Assembly (NCBI GenBank): GCA_046045995.1
Contig: JBJOKR010000002.1
Coordinates: 1-64,000 of the forward strand
Reading direction: 5' to 3'
Origin: Indioceanicola sp046045995
GTDB lineage: Bacteria > Pseudomonadota > Alphaproteobacteria > Azospirillales > Azospirillaceae
DNA: 64,000 bases
The position numbers and the translations under genes were made by a program. This document shows positions 26,820 to 35,672 of this stretch, piece by piece. A model generated the notes under the pieces. That model worked only from the letters and a program-made list of their open reading frames with translations, had not been told where the DNA came from and searched no databases. Position 1 is the first letter of the stretch. Each line of letters starts with the position of its first letter.

Positions 26820-27707
26820 TCAATTCCCGGCAAGCATCTTGATAATTGCGGAAAAATCCAACCCTCCCTTGCCGGAGGCGGCGCACATCTCATAAAGCGC
26901 GGCAGCATTGGCCCCCAGCGGGGTCGCGGCGCGGCTGCCCGCCGCCGCCTGCTGGGCCAATTTCAGGTCCTTCAGCATCATGTCGACGGTGAAGCCGGGG
27001 GCATAATCCCGGTTGGCGGGGGATGTGGGGACCGGTCCCGGCACTGGACAGTAGCTGGTAAGGGACCAGCACTGGCCGGATGATTTGGCACTGATGTCGA
27101 ACAGCTTCTGCCGGTCCAGCCCCAGCTTGTCGGCCAGCACGAAAGCCTCAGACACGGCGATCATGGAGATGCCCAGGATCATGTTGTTGCAGATCTTGGC
27201 CGCCTGACCGGTGCCGGGGCCACCGGCATGGACGATGGTCTTGCCCATCGCCTCCAACACCGGCTTCGCCCGCTCCACCGCCGCCTCGCTGCCGCCGACC
27301 ATGAAGGTCAGGGTGCCCGCGGCGGCCCCGCCGGTACCGCCGGAAACGGGCGCGTCCACCATGGCGAATCCCCGCGCTTCCACCGCCGCGGCCACGGCAC
27401 GCGATGTCTCCACATCGACGGTGGAGCTGTCGATGAACAGGGCGCCATGGGCAGCGGTGTCGGCCACCCCGCCCTCATCCAGGTAGACGCTGCGGACATG
27501 GGGTCCGGCGGGTAGCATGGTAACCACCACCTCCGCCCCAGCCGCGGCGGCACCGGCACCCGCGGCCCGGACACCGCCGTCCGCCTCCAGCGCCGCCAAC
27601 GCCGCCTCCGCCCTATCGAATCCGACGACCCGATGGCCCGCCTTCAGCAGATTCCTTGCCATGGGCAGGCCCATATTGCCCAGCCCGATGAACGCAATGG
27701 TCGCCAT
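26820..27707 (-). CDS. mmsB: 3-hydroxyisobutyrate dehydrogenase
   Basis: A 295-residue beta-hydroxyacid dehydrogenase. FIGLGNMGLPMARNLLKAGH is the N-terminal NAD(P) loop, DAPVSGGTGGA the substrate loop, and GQAAKICNNMILG holds the catalytic lysine. It oxidises 3-hydroxyisobutyrate to methylmalonate semialdehyde in valine catabolism. It is third in the run acyl-CoA dehydrogenase, hydrolase, mmsB on the minus strand. The semialdehyde dehydrogenase (mmsA) is not in the window. Confidence 0.94.
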   Translation of the reverse strand: MATIAFIGLGNMGLPMARNLLKAGHRVVGFDRAEAALAALEADGGVRAAGAGAAAAGAEVVVTMLPAGPHVRSVYLDEGGVADTAAHGALFIDSSTVDVETSRAVAAAVEARGFAMVDAPVSGGTGGAAAGTLTFMVGGSEAAVERAKPVLEAMGKTIVHAGGPGTGQAAKICNNMILGISMIAVSEAFVLADKLGLDRQKLFDISAKSSGQCWSLTSYCPVPGPVPTSPANRDYAPGFTVDMMLKDLKLAQQAAAGSRAATPLGANAAALYEMCAASGKGGLDFSAIIKMLAGN

Positions 27708-27785
27708 GCTCTTCCTCCCCGGTGTGCTGTTCTTGAAGAGGGGTCGGCTGCGGCCGTGAAGCGGTGCCGCCCCCCAGCGTCGGTA

Positions 27786-28880
27786 TCAATCCTCGAAATG
27801 CAGGCCGCCATCGGCGGGCGGCGCGAAATGGGCCAGCACATCGGCCGCCCCCACCCCGTCCATGTCGGCCGGCTGCCATTTCGGCGACCGGTCCTTGTCC
27901 ACCAGGACGGCGCGGATGCCCTCATAGAAGTCATGGCCGCGCATGATCCGCTGGACCACGGCGAATTCCAGCTTCATCGCATCGTCGAAGGTCAGCTCGG
28001 CCCCCCGGCGAAGCTGCTCCAGGGTCAGCTTCAGGCTGGTGGGTGACATGGTGCGGATGATCCGGGCCGTGGCCAGGGCGATCCCGCTCCCCTCCGCCTC
28101 CAGCCCCATTGTCTCCAGGTCTTCCAGCACCGCCTCCACCGTGTCATGGGCAAAGCAGCGGTCGATCATGCCGCGCAGGGCCGGCAGGGTCGGCGGATCC
28201 ACCGCCACCTCATGGGTGGCGATCAGGTCGGATGCCCGCTTGTGCGGATCGGCGGCCGCGGCCCAGTCGGCGGCGGTCAGGTCCGCCACCAGCGCGTCCA
28301 GCCTGTCGGCCGGCACATGGGCCGTAGCCAGGCCCAGGTAATGCAGGTCCCCCGCTTGCAGCCGTGCCCCGGTGAGGCCCAGGTAGCGGCCCATATGACC
28401 GGGCAGCCGGGGCAGGAAATAGGTCCCGCCCACATCGGGGATCAGACCGATCCCCGTTTCCGGCATGGCGAACAGGGTCTTCTCCGTCGTCACCCGGTGG
28501 GACCCGTGGACCGACAGGCCGACACCCCCGCCCATGGTGATCCCGTCGATCAGAGCGATATAGGGCTTGGGGAAGGTCTTGATCCGCCGGTTGAGGCGGT
28601 ATTCCTCGAAGAAGAACGCCCGTGTCAGCCCCTCCACAGCGCCCGCCTGCATGGCCCGGCCGGCATCCCAGACGGCGCGGACATCGCCGCCGGCGCAGAA
28701 CGCACGGTCCCCCGCCCCGCGGATCACCACCGCATGGACGGCCGGGTCCGCCGCCCAGGCGCGGAGTTGGGGATCGATCACCCGGATCATGTCCAGGGTC
28801 AGGGCATTCAATGCCTTCGGCCGGTTCAGCGTGATCAGGCCGACACCGCCGGAGACGGTGCAGAGGACATCCTCGGTCAT
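27786..28880 (-). CDS. 3-hydroxyisobutyryl-CoA hydrolase (enoyl-CoA hydratase family)
   Basis: A 364-residue crotonase-fold protein from an ATG at 28880 after GAGGAAAAG. AFCAGGDVRAVWDAG forms the oxyanion hole; TMGGGVGLSVHGSHRV and FAMPETGIGLIPDVGG carry the catalytic Glu and Asp typical of HIBYL-CoA hydrolases rather than simple hydratases. The extra C-terminal 100 residues also fit. It releases free 3-hydroxyisobutyrate for the adjacent mmsB product. Confidence 0.92.
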   Translation of the reverse strand: MTEDVLCTVSGGVGLITLNRPKALNALTLDMIRVIDPQLRAWAADPAVHAVVIRGAGDRAFCAGGDVRAVWDAGRAMQAGAVEGLTRAFFFEEYRLNRRIKTFPKPYIALIDGITMGGGVGLSVHGSHRVTTEKTLFAMPETGIGLIPDVGGTYFLPRLPGHMGRYLGLTGARLQAGDLHYLGLATAHVPADRLDALVADLTAADWAAAADPHKRASDLIATHEVAVDPPTLPALRGMIDRCFAHDTVEAVLEDLETMGLEAEGSGIALATARIIRTMSPTSLKLTLEQLRRGAELTFDDAMKLEFAVVQRIMRGHDFYEGIRAVLVDKDRSPKWQPADMDGVGAADVLAHFAPPADGGLHFED

Positions 28881-28893
28881 CTTTTCCTCACAT

Positions 28894-28983
28894 GTAGGTC
28901 GGATTAGCGCAGCGTAATCCGACACGCCCGATGGCACCGTCCCTGTCGGATTACGCGGGCATGCGCCCGCTAATCCGACCTAC
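28894..28983. repeat. Palindromic intergenic repeat
   Basis: GTAGGTCGGATTAGCG at 28894-28909 recurs as its exact complement at 28968-28983. Within each half a smaller hairpin (GTCGGATTA ... TAATCCGAC) is visible. This is the pattern of the widespread REP/BIME-like elements carrying GTAGGTCGGATTA. It fills the gap between the acyl-CoA dehydrogenase stop and the hydrolase start and would form a strong hairpin in the transcript. Confidence 0.8.
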
Positions 28984-28988
28984 GCCCC

Positions 28989-30128
28989 TCACTCCGCCAA
29001 CAGCTTGCGGGCGACGATCATGCGCATGACCTGGTTCGTGCCCTCCAGGATCTGGTGGACGCGCAGGTCGCGCACGAACCGTTCCACCGGGTATTCCTTG
29101 ATGTAGCCGTAGCCGCCGTGGAGCTGGAGCGCATCATTCGCCACCTTGAACCCGTAATCGGTGGCGAAGCGCTTGGCCATGGCGCACCAGGTGGTGGCGT
29201 TGGGGTTGCCCTTGTCCAGGGCATCCGCCGCACGGTGGACCATCAGGCGGGCTGCATCCAGTTCGGTCGCCATATCCGCCAGCATGAACTGCAGGGCCTG
29301 GAAATCGGCCAGCTTCTGCCCGAACTGCATCCGGCTGTTCATGTAGGAACGTGCCTGGTCCAGGCAGGCCCGCGCCCCGCCCAGGGAGCAGGCGGCGATA
29401 TTGATGCGCCCGCCGTCCAGCCCCTTCATGGCGAAGCGGAAGCCCTCCCCCTCCTCCCCCAGCCGGTTGGCGACGGGAACACGGCAATCCTCCAGGATCA
29501 CGGTGGCGGTGGGCTGGCTGTTCCAGCCCATCTTCTTTTCCTTCTTGCCGAAGGACAGGCCGGGTGTGCCCTTCTCCACCACGATGGCGGAGATGCCCTT
29601 CGGCCCCGGCCCGCCGGTGCGGCACATGACGACGTACAGGTCCGTTGCCCCGGCGCCGGAGATGAAGGCCTTGGACCCGTTCAGGACGTAATGGTCCCCG
29701 TCCCGCTCCGCCCGGGTGCGCAAGGACGCGGCATCGGACCCGCTTCCCGGCTCCGTCAGGCAGTAGCTGCCAAGGATGTCCATGGCGAACATGGACGGCA
29801 GCCAGCGCTGCTTCTGCTCTCCGTTGCCGAAGCTGTCGATCATCCACGCCACCATGTTGTGGATGGAGATATAGGCGGCGGTGGAGGGGCAGGCGGCGGA
29901 CAGCTCCTCGAACAGGATGGCCGCGTCCAGCCGGGTCAGGCCGGTGCCGCCGAATTCCTCCCCGCAGTAAAGGCCGGCGAATCCAAGCTTCGCCGCCTCC
30001 CGCAGCTTGTCCACGGGGAAATGCCCGGTCTCATCCCATTCCGCCGCGTGGGGGGCGAGGTGTTCCTGTGCGAACCCGCGCGCCATGTCCTGGAAGGCGC
30101 ACTGATCGTCGGTAAGGGTGAAATCCAT
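28989..30128 (-). CDS. Acyl-CoA dehydrogenase, probably isobutyryl-CoA dehydrogenase
   Basis: A 379-residue flavoenzyme. YCLTEPGSGSDAASLRTRA is the FAD/substrate signature, and IKEYPVERFVRDLRVHQILE ends near the catalytic Glu in LEGTNQ. The alpha-helical N-terminal domain is intact. Family members oxidise short branched acyl-CoAs. The downstream 3-hydroxyisobutyryl-CoA hydrolase and mmsB point to isobutyryl-CoA in valine breakdown. The palindromic repeat in the following gap could affect read-through to the downstream genes. Confidence 0.9.
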   Translation of the reverse strand: MDFTLTDDQCAFQDMARGFAQEHLAPHAAEWDETGHFPVDKLREAAKLGFAGLYCGEEFGGTGLTRLDAAILFEELSAACPSTAAYISIHNMVAWMIDSFGNGEQKQRWLPSMFAMDILGSYCLTEPGSGSDAASLRTRAERDGDHYVLNGSKAFISGAGATDLYVVMCRTGGPGPKGISAIVVEKGTPGLSFGKKEKKMGWNSQPTATVILEDCRVPVANRLGEEGEGFRFAMKGLDGGRINIAACSLGGARACLDQARSYMNSRMQFGQKLADFQALQFMLADMATELDAARLMVHRAADALDKGNPNATTWCAMAKRFATDYGFKVANDALQLHGGYGYIKEYPVERFVRDLRVHQILEGTNQVMRMIVARKLLAE

Positions 30129-30322
30129 GGATCGGGCCCGGTCTGGTGGTGGATTGTTTTGTTTGAAACGGGATCATAGTGGCATGCCCTCTCCTGTCAA
30201 CGCGGGTGGCCTGTCAACGAAGGTGGCCGGTGAACCCGGGCGGGGGCAGAAAGGAGCCTGGTGGACCGCCGGCGCCCGGCCGCTGTTCTGTCACAGGTTT
30301 CCCGCCGCTGAAGGATGATCCC

Positions 30323-31237
30323 ATGAAGCTGACCGTGGTGCTGAACCGTTCCGCCGGATCACTGGCCGGACGCAGCCCGGGGGAGGCGGTGGCGGAGGTG
30401 ACGGCCGCATTCCGGGAGGCCGGCCACAGCGTGGACTGCACCATCGTCCCGGGGGCGGAGGTGGCGGGCGCCCTGGAGCGGGCGCGGGACGGGGCGGCCG
30501 ATGTGGTGGTGGTGGGGGGTGGTGACGGCACCATCGTCAGTGCCGCCCGCATCCTGGCCGACAGCGGCAAGGCCCTGGCCGTGCTGCCCCTGGGTACGAT
30601 GAACCTGCTGGCCCGGGACCTGGGCATCCCCTTCGACATTGCGGAGGCGGCCCGCGCCCTGGCCGCCGGCCGGATAGAGGCCATCGACATGGGGGAGGTG
30701 AACGGCCACCCCTTCCTGAACAACTCCGCCATCGGCCTTTACCCCCGCATGGTTCGGGAGCGGGAGCAGGAGCGCAACCGCCACGGGCTGGGCAAGTGGC
30801 CGGCCATGCTGCTCGCCTTCGGCCGGATCATCGCCCATCTGCCCCGGCTGACCGTGGCGATCGACCTGGGTGACGGCCAAGGGCCGCAGGTGATGGAGAC
30901 ACCGTTCCTGGCCGTGGCCAACAACCGCTACGACCAGGGTTTCGGGCCGATCCTGCGCCGCACCAGCCTGACCCGCGGCACCCTGGCCGTCTATGCCTCC
31001 CGCCACCGCAGCCGCTGGCGCGTCCTGCGCCTGATCGCCACCCTGTTCGGGGGGGATTGGGCCGGTGATCCGGAGCTTCAGGTGACGGAGACGACAGCCC
31101 TGACCGTGCGCAGCCGCCGGCCCATCCTGCGCGTCGCCAATGACGGCGAGTTACTGCTGCTGCCCACCCCGCTCACCTACCGCATCCGCCCAGGCGCGTT
31201 GAAGGTGCTGCGGCCCCTGCTGGACCGTCACGGATGA
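30323..31237 (+). CDS. Diacylglycerol-kinase-family lipid kinase (second copy)
   Basis: A 304-residue protein from an ATG at 30323 with GAAGGA upstream. VVGGGDGTIVSAARIL is the kinase nucleotide loop, AVLPLGTMNLLARDLGIP the next block, and a C-terminal beta domain follows. It differs clearly from the kinase at 7552. Likely phosphorylates diacylglycerol or another lipid alcohol; the true substrate is not evident. It stands alone between the valine genes and a small islet of unknown genes. Confidence 0.85.
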   Translation: MKLTVVLNRSAGSLAGRSPGEAVAEVTAAFREAGHSVDCTIVPGAEVAGALERARDGAADVVVVGGGDGTIVSAARILADSGKALAVLPLGTMNLLARDLGIPFDIAEAARALAAGRIEAIDMGEVNGHPFLNNSAIGLYPRMVREREQERNRHGLGKWPAMLLAFGRIIAHLPRLTVAIDLGDGQGPQVMETPFLAVANNRYDQGFGPILRRTSLTRGTLAVYASRHRSRWRVLRLIATLFGGDWAGDPELQVTETTALTVRSRRPILRVANDGELLLLPTPLTYRIRPGALKVLRPLLDRHG

Positions 31238-31271
31238 CAACACCATGATCCCGATCCAGGCAGGATCCACA

Positions 31272-31637
31272 TCACCGGGACGAGGCGGGGGTGTCGTCAC
31301 GGAGGATCGGCGACAGAGTAGAAATATCGGCGAGGCGATACCTGTCCAGGCTATGTCGGCAGACATCCCATATCGCGACCGTCCTGTGATCCTGGTCGAT
31401 CCCCGTCACATCAAACAGCACACCGATGTTGTCTCTGAACCTGTAATGCTTGCGCTGAAAGCCGTTTGCCGAACGGAAAGGAATTGACATAAGCGTTCCA
31501 TGTGCCGGATCGGCCCCATGGCATTGAAGCTCTTCACAAATCTCGACGAATTCCACTCGCTCCGTCTTGTCGGCAAACGCGGCGAGAAGCGCTTCTTCCG
31601 TGATGTCAGGTGCTTTGACAAGGTGGTACACGGTCAT
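31272..31637 (-). CDS. Hypothetical protein, 121 residues
   Basis: I do not recognise this protein. It starts MTVYHLVKAPDITEEALLAA and is of mixed alpha/beta composition, with a Cys-containing middle (EICEELQCHGADPAHG) and an aromatic stretch (QRKHYRFRDNIGVLFDVTG). No signal peptide or membrane segment. Base composition is lower in GC than the neighbouring core genes, suggesting acquired DNA. The start at 31637 is preferred over an alternative three codons upstream. Confidence 0.5.
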   Translation of the reverse strand: MTVYHLVKAPDITEEALLAAFADKTERVEFVEICEELQCHGADPAHGTLMSIPFRSANGFQRKHYRFRDNIGVLFDVTGIDQDHRTVAIWDVCRHSLDRYRLADISTLSPILRDDTPASSR

Positions 31638-31719
31638 GTTCCGCACAGCATACCCCTGAGGATGCCGCGGTTTCCCTCAGCATCCTGTACAACCGAAGAA
31701 AATCGGCAGGGGGTTGAGG

Positions 31720-31962
31720 TTATTTGAACTTGGACAGATCAAGGGGGGTCCAGCCGGCCCCGCCAGCGGGGCCATATTCCGCCATCCGCCGCTCCATGCG
31801 TGACTGAAATGCCGTCGGAACCTGATCGGCACTCAACGGCACAGCGGAGGACGCGGTCGGCTTGTCCACACCCTTGGGGCTTTGGGATGCACCCGTGTGT
31901 GCCACACTCGCCATGGCATGGCCCTTCGTCGAACCGCGCTTCATCTGCCCCGTGCGTGCCAT
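31720..31962 (-). CDS. Hypothetical small basic protein, 80 residues
   Basis: Unrecognised. It begins MARTGQMKRGSTKGHAMASV and ends WTPLDLSKFK; it is basic, Ser/Thr/Ala-rich in the first half, and probably unstructured there. AGAGGG lies 7 bases before the ATG, which supports a real gene. It is in the same direction as the unknown gene at 31272, 83 bases upstream of it, and may be co-transcribed. Confidence 0.5.
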   Translation of the reverse strand: MARTGQMKRGSTKGHAMASVAHTGASQSPKGVDKPTASSAVPLSADQVPTAFQSRMERRMAEYGPAGGAGWTPLDLSKFK

Positions 31963-32100
31963 ATGCCTACCCTCTGAAAGCCCAGGCGACCAGCGTCGTC
32001 GCCATGCACCATTACGTTTGAAGACTGTGCTCGCTTAGTCCGGTGAGCACAAGGCGAAAGCGTTTGGCTGCATCTCGCTTGATCCCGATAGGGGCGTACG

Positions 32101-32130
32101 TCGCTGATCTACGCTGATTTGCGTTGATTC
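32101..32130. repeat. Three tandem decamers, consensus nCGYTGATYY
   Basis: TCGCTGATCT, ACGCTGATTT and GCGTTGATTC follow each other without gaps. A further GCGCTGATAT lies at 32161, exactly in 10-base register with them, and CGCTGAT recurs at 32257. They stand 50-210 bases upstream of the HTH gene at 32314. The helical-turn spacing suggests a multimeric operator or iteron-like site. The 351 bases 31963-32313 hold no convincing gene. Confidence 0.45.
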
Positions 32131-32313
32131 GATCGAAGTTACGCGAAAATCAGCTTGGACGCGCTGATATGACGCCAACGTCGTTGACACCACACCGTCC
32201 TGGCCATACCGTTCCTCAGTTGATCGATCATGACTCGAATCACGGTAAGAATGATTCGCTGATATCCTTCCCCTCCCCTTCCGCCTTGGCCTTCCTATCG
32301 TCGGACGGAAAAG

Positions 32314-32805
32314 ATGCGCGCCATCTACCACCTGCGAACGTTGCCGGAGTTGCAGACGTTGGTGGGGCACATCACCAATGCCAAGCTCGCCCTCAGCGCT
32401 CAGGTCGCTCCGAACACCATCAGTGCGCTCCGCTTTGGACGTCCCGTCACCGCCCGAAAAGCCTATGGAGTTTGGAACGCGATCGGGCAGATGGCGAAGG
32501 ACATCGGCATTACCCTGCCGGAGTCGAAGGGGCCGCAACGCTCATCCCATCGTCTTGTCCGCGTTGAAGAATTGGCCAGGCGGTCAGGTAAGGAGGGGTT
32601 GCTGGGCCTTCGCGACAAGGATGGCTATCTGACGGATAGGAAACTGGCGCAGGCAGCGGCGGGCGCATGCATGACACCATGGTTTCGAGCCGTCCTGACC
32701 CAGGCATTGGTGGAGGCCGGCGTTGCACAGATGGTCGTCGATCAGCATTTTATCGAGGAGGCGGAAGACGTTCGGATCGATGCGATCGTCGACGAGAGTC
32801 TATGA
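32314..32805 (+). CDS. Hypothetical protein with putative helix-turn-helix
   Basis: A 163-residue protein. Residues 23-48 (AKLALSAQVAPNTISALRFG) read like an XRE/lambda-repressor helix-turn-helix. The rest (EELARRSGKEGLLGLRDKDG; LTQALVEAGVAQMVVDQHFI) is helical and not recognised. GGAAAAG precedes the ATG. Base composition is below that of the flanking genes, as in the two unknown genes to its left. It could bind the decamer repeats at 32101, but that is inference. Confidence 0.55.
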   Translation: MRAIYHLRTLPELQTLVGHITNAKLALSAQVAPNTISALRFGRPVTARKAYGVWNAIGQMAKDIGITLPESKGPQRSSHRLVRVEELARRSGKEGLLGLRDKDGYLTDRKLAQAAAGACMTPWFRAVLTQALVEAGVAQMVVDQHFIEEAEDVRIDAIVDESL

Positions 32806-32886
32806 GGGGGCAGCCCCTGCCCCGCTTGAGCCACCGCCGCCGATAGGCGTAGCATCCGGCCATCGCCACCACCCGGACCCCGCCCG

Positions 32887-33897
32887 ATGAGCCTGCACCC
32901 CCATCTGAACGCCGCCTTCCCGCGCACCCGCCTGCGCCGCAACCGGGCGGATGACTGGACCCGGGCCCTGGTGCGGGAGACGGTGCTGACCACCGATGAT
33001 CTGATCTGGCCCGCCTTCGTCATCGACGGGCCGACCCGGCGGGAGGCGGTGGCCAGCATGCCGGGGGTGGAGCGCCTGAGCATCGACCTGATGGTGGAGG
33101 CGGTGGCGCAGGCGCGCGACCTGGGCATCCGCGCCGTCGCCCTGTTCCCCATCACCCCACCCGACCTGAAGACGCCGCGGGGGGAGGAGGCGACGAATCC
33201 CGACAACCTGATGTGCCGGGCGATCCGCGCCATCAAGGCGGCGGTGCCCGATATCGGCCTGCTCTGCGATGTCGCCCTGGACCCCTATACCAGCCACGGC
33301 CATGACGGCATCGTGGAGGACGGGCGCATCCTGAATGATGAGACGGTGGAGGTGCTGGTGGCCCAGGCCGTTGTCCAGGCGGAGGCGGGCTGCGATATCG
33401 TCGCCCCGTCCGACATGATGGACGGCCGCATCGGGGAAATCCGCGATGCCCTGGACGGGGCCGGCCACGACCATGTCCGCATCTGCGCCTATGCAGCCAA
33501 GTACGCCAGCGCCTTCTACGGTCCGTTCCGGGAGGCGGTGCAGTCCGGCGGCTTCCTGAAGGGCGACAAGAAGACCTACCAGATGGACCCCGCCAATGCG
33601 GAGGAAGCCCTGCGGGAGGTGGCGCTGGACATCCAGGAAGGTGCCGACATGGTGATGGTGAAGCCCGGCCTGCCCTATCTGGACATCATCCGCCGGGTGA
33701 AATCCGCCTTCCAGGTGCCGACCTTCGCCTATCACGTCAGCGGCGAATACGCGATGCTGCGGGCCGCGGCCACCAATGGCTGGCTGGATTACGACAAATG
33801 CCTGCTGGAAACGCTGCTGGCCTTCAAACGGGCCGGCACCGACGCCGTCCTGACCTACGCCGCCCTGGACGCCGCCCGCCTGCTGCGCAAGGGGTGA
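32887..33897 (+). CDS. hemB: Delta-aminolevulinic acid dehydratase (porphobilinogen synthase)
   Basis: A 336-residue enzyme. CAYAAKYASAFYGPFR and DMVMVKPGLPYLDIIRRVK hold the two active-site lysines. DVALDPYTSHGHDGIV lacks the Cys triad of zinc-dependent forms, so this is the Asp-rich magnesium/potassium type usual in alphaproteobacteria. It joins two aminolevulinates to make porphobilinogen for heme synthesis. Monocistronic here; a hairpin follows at 33918. Confidence 0.97.
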   Translation: MSLHPHLNAAFPRTRLRRNRADDWTRALVRETVLTTDDLIWPAFVIDGPTRREAVASMPGVERLSIDLMVEAVAQARDLGIRAVALFPITPPDLKTPRGEEATNPDNLMCRAIRAIKAAVPDIGLLCDVALDPYTSHGHDGIVEDGRILNDETVEVLVAQAVVQAEAGCDIVAPSDMMDGRIGEIRDALDGAGHDHVRICAYAAKYASAFYGPFREAVQSGGFLKGDKKTYQMDPANAEEALREVALDIQEGADMVMVKPGLPYLDIIRRVKSAFQVPTFAYHVSGEYAMLRAAATNGWLDYDKCLLETLLAFKRAGTDAVLTYAALDAARLLRKG

Positions 33898-33917
33898 GTT
33901 TAGGCCCGGCGCCGATT

Positions 33918-33949
33918 GTCGCCCCTCGGGCTTTCGCCCTCGCAGCGAC
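33918..33949. terminator. Hairpin between convergent hemB and DAHP synthase
   Basis: GTCGCCCCTCGGGC, loop TTTC, then GCCCTCGCAGCGAC: an imperfect GC-rich stem with a 4-base loop. It lies between the 3' ends of two convergent genes. There is no T-run, so it may be a protein-independent pause, part of a small repeat, or a weak terminator. Confidence 0.4.
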
Positions 33950-33971
33950 CTACGTTCAGCACCGGTCCGCC

Positions 33972-35423
33972 TTATTCCGCCGCCTGGCCGTAGGCCGGCA
34001 GGTCGGCGCGTTCGCGCTTCAACTGTTCGGCCACCAGGAAGGCAAGCTCCAGCGCCTGGCTGGCGTTCAGGCGCGGGTCGCAGGCGGTGTGGTAGCGCAG
34101 GGCCAGGGCGTGGTCGGTGATCGACTGGGCACCGCCCGTGCACTCCGTCACGTCCTGGCCCGTCATTTCGAAATGCACGCCGCCGGGATAGGCCCCCTCC
34201 TCCCGACAGACCTGCATGAAGCTTCGCACTTCCGCCAGGATGCGGTCGAAGGGCCGGGTCTTGTAGCCGGTGGAGGACTTGATCGTGTTTCCGTGCATGG
34301 GATCGCAGGACCAGACGACCGTCCGCCCCTCCCGCAGCACCCGGCGCAGGATCGGCGGCAGCTTGTCTTCCGCCTTGTCATGGCCCATGCGGCAGATCAG
34401 GGTCAGGCGACCCGGCTCATCCTCCGGGTTCAGGATGTCGATCAGGCGGATCAGCTCATCCGGATCGGTGCTGGGCCCGCATTTCAGGCCGATCGGGTTG
34501 CGGATGCCGCGCATGAATTCCACATGCGCCCCGTCCGGCTGGCGGGTGCGGTCGCCGATCCACAGCATATGGGCGGAGCCGTCATACCAGCCGCCCAGCC
34601 CTTCGTCATAGCGGGTGAAGGGCTGCTCATAGGGCAGCAGCAGCGCCTCATGGCTGGTGAAGAACTCCGTCTCGCGGAGCTGCGGCGTGGTGCCGCCGGT
34701 GATGCCGCAGGCGGCCATGAAGGACAACGCCTCATCCAGGCGGCCGGCCAGATCCTGGTAACGCGCCCCCTGGGGGGAGTTTTCCACGAAGCCCAGGTTC
34801 CACTGGTGCACCTTGTGCAGGTCGGCATAGCCGCCCTGGGCAAACGCGCGCAGCAGGTTGAGGGTCGATGCCGCCTGGTTGTAGGCCTGGAGCATACGGT
34901 CCGGGTCGGGCACCCGGGCCTCGGCCGTGAAGTCGAAGCCGTTGATGATGTCGCCGCGATAACTGGGCAGCTCGCAGCCGTCGATCACCTCCGTATCGGC
35001 GCTGCGGGGCTTGGCGAACTGGCCGGCCATGCGGCCCACCTTCACCACCGGGGTCGCCCCGCCGAAGGTCAGCACCACGGCCATCTGCAGCAGCACACGG
35101 AAGGTGTCGCGGATATTGTTGGGCGTGAATTCGGCGAAGCTTTCGGCGCAGTCACCGCCCTGCAGCAGGAAGGCCTCGCCCTTCGCCACCTTGGCCAGAT
35201 GGGCCTTCAGCTTTTCCGCCTCCCCGGCGAAGACCAGGGGCGGCTGGCGGGTCAGGTCCTGCTCCACACGGGCCAGGGCGGCCGCGTCGGGATAGTTCGG
35301 AACCTGCCGGATCGGCTTCTGGCGCCAGCTGTCGGGCGCCCATCCGGACGTCCTGCCCTGTACCGGGCTTCCCTGTACCGGGCGCCCCTGCACCGTGCCC
35401 CGCGGCATGTTCTCGGTCGTCAT
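33972..35423 (-). CDS. Class II 3-deoxy-7-phosphoheptulonate (DAHP) synthase
   Basis: A 483-residue enzyme of the plant/Mycobacterium-like class II. FLLQGGDCAESFAEF is the N-terminal substrate block, and ESDAT-type positions follow in VVWSCDPMHGNTIKSS and GGVHFEMTGQDVTECTGG, which carry the metal-binding His, Glu and Cys. It condenses PEP with erythrose-4-phosphate, the first shikimate step. The start at 35423 has GAGGTGG close upstream; an ATG four codons earlier is possible. The N-terminal 40 residues are Gly/Gln-rich and not conserved. Confidence 0.94.
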   Translation of the reverse strand: MTTENMPRGTVQGRPVQGSPVQGRTSGWAPDSWRQKPIRQVPNYPDAAALARVEQDLTRQPPLVFAGEAEKLKAHLAKVAKGEAFLLQGGDCAESFAEFTPNNIRDTFRVLLQMAVVLTFGGATPVVKVGRMAGQFAKPRSADTEVIDGCELPSYRGDIINGFDFTAEARVPDPDRMLQAYNQAASTLNLLRAFAQGGYADLHKVHQWNLGFVENSPQGARYQDLAGRLDEALSFMAACGITGGTTPQLRETEFFTSHEALLLPYEQPFTRYDEGLGGWYDGSAHMLWIGDRTRQPDGAHVEFMRGIRNPIGLKCGPSTDPDELIRLIDILNPEDEPGRLTLICRMGHDKAEDKLPPILRRVLREGRTVVWSCDPMHGNTIKSSTGYKTRPFDRILAEVRSFMQVCREEGAYPGGVHFEMTGQDVTECTGGAQSITDHALALRYHTACDPRLNASQALELAFLVAEQLKRERADLPAYGQAAE

Positions 35424-35672
35424 GACCCACCTCATCCTACCTGCGCACCCGTTGCACGCACCGGGGCACCTGCCCGGAACCCTGGGAAAGCGGTGCGATG
35501 ACGGCCTTCCGCCCGGGCATACCGCGTTGCAACGGGGACGGAAGTTTTAAACCGCACCCCGGAACATTTCCAGATGTTATCCCCTGTCCGGGACGCAAAC
35601 ATCGTACCCGTTCAGCGCAGGGCCCCTTATACTGGCTTCCGCATCTGTGATCAGCGAGCGGCGGCGTCAAGC

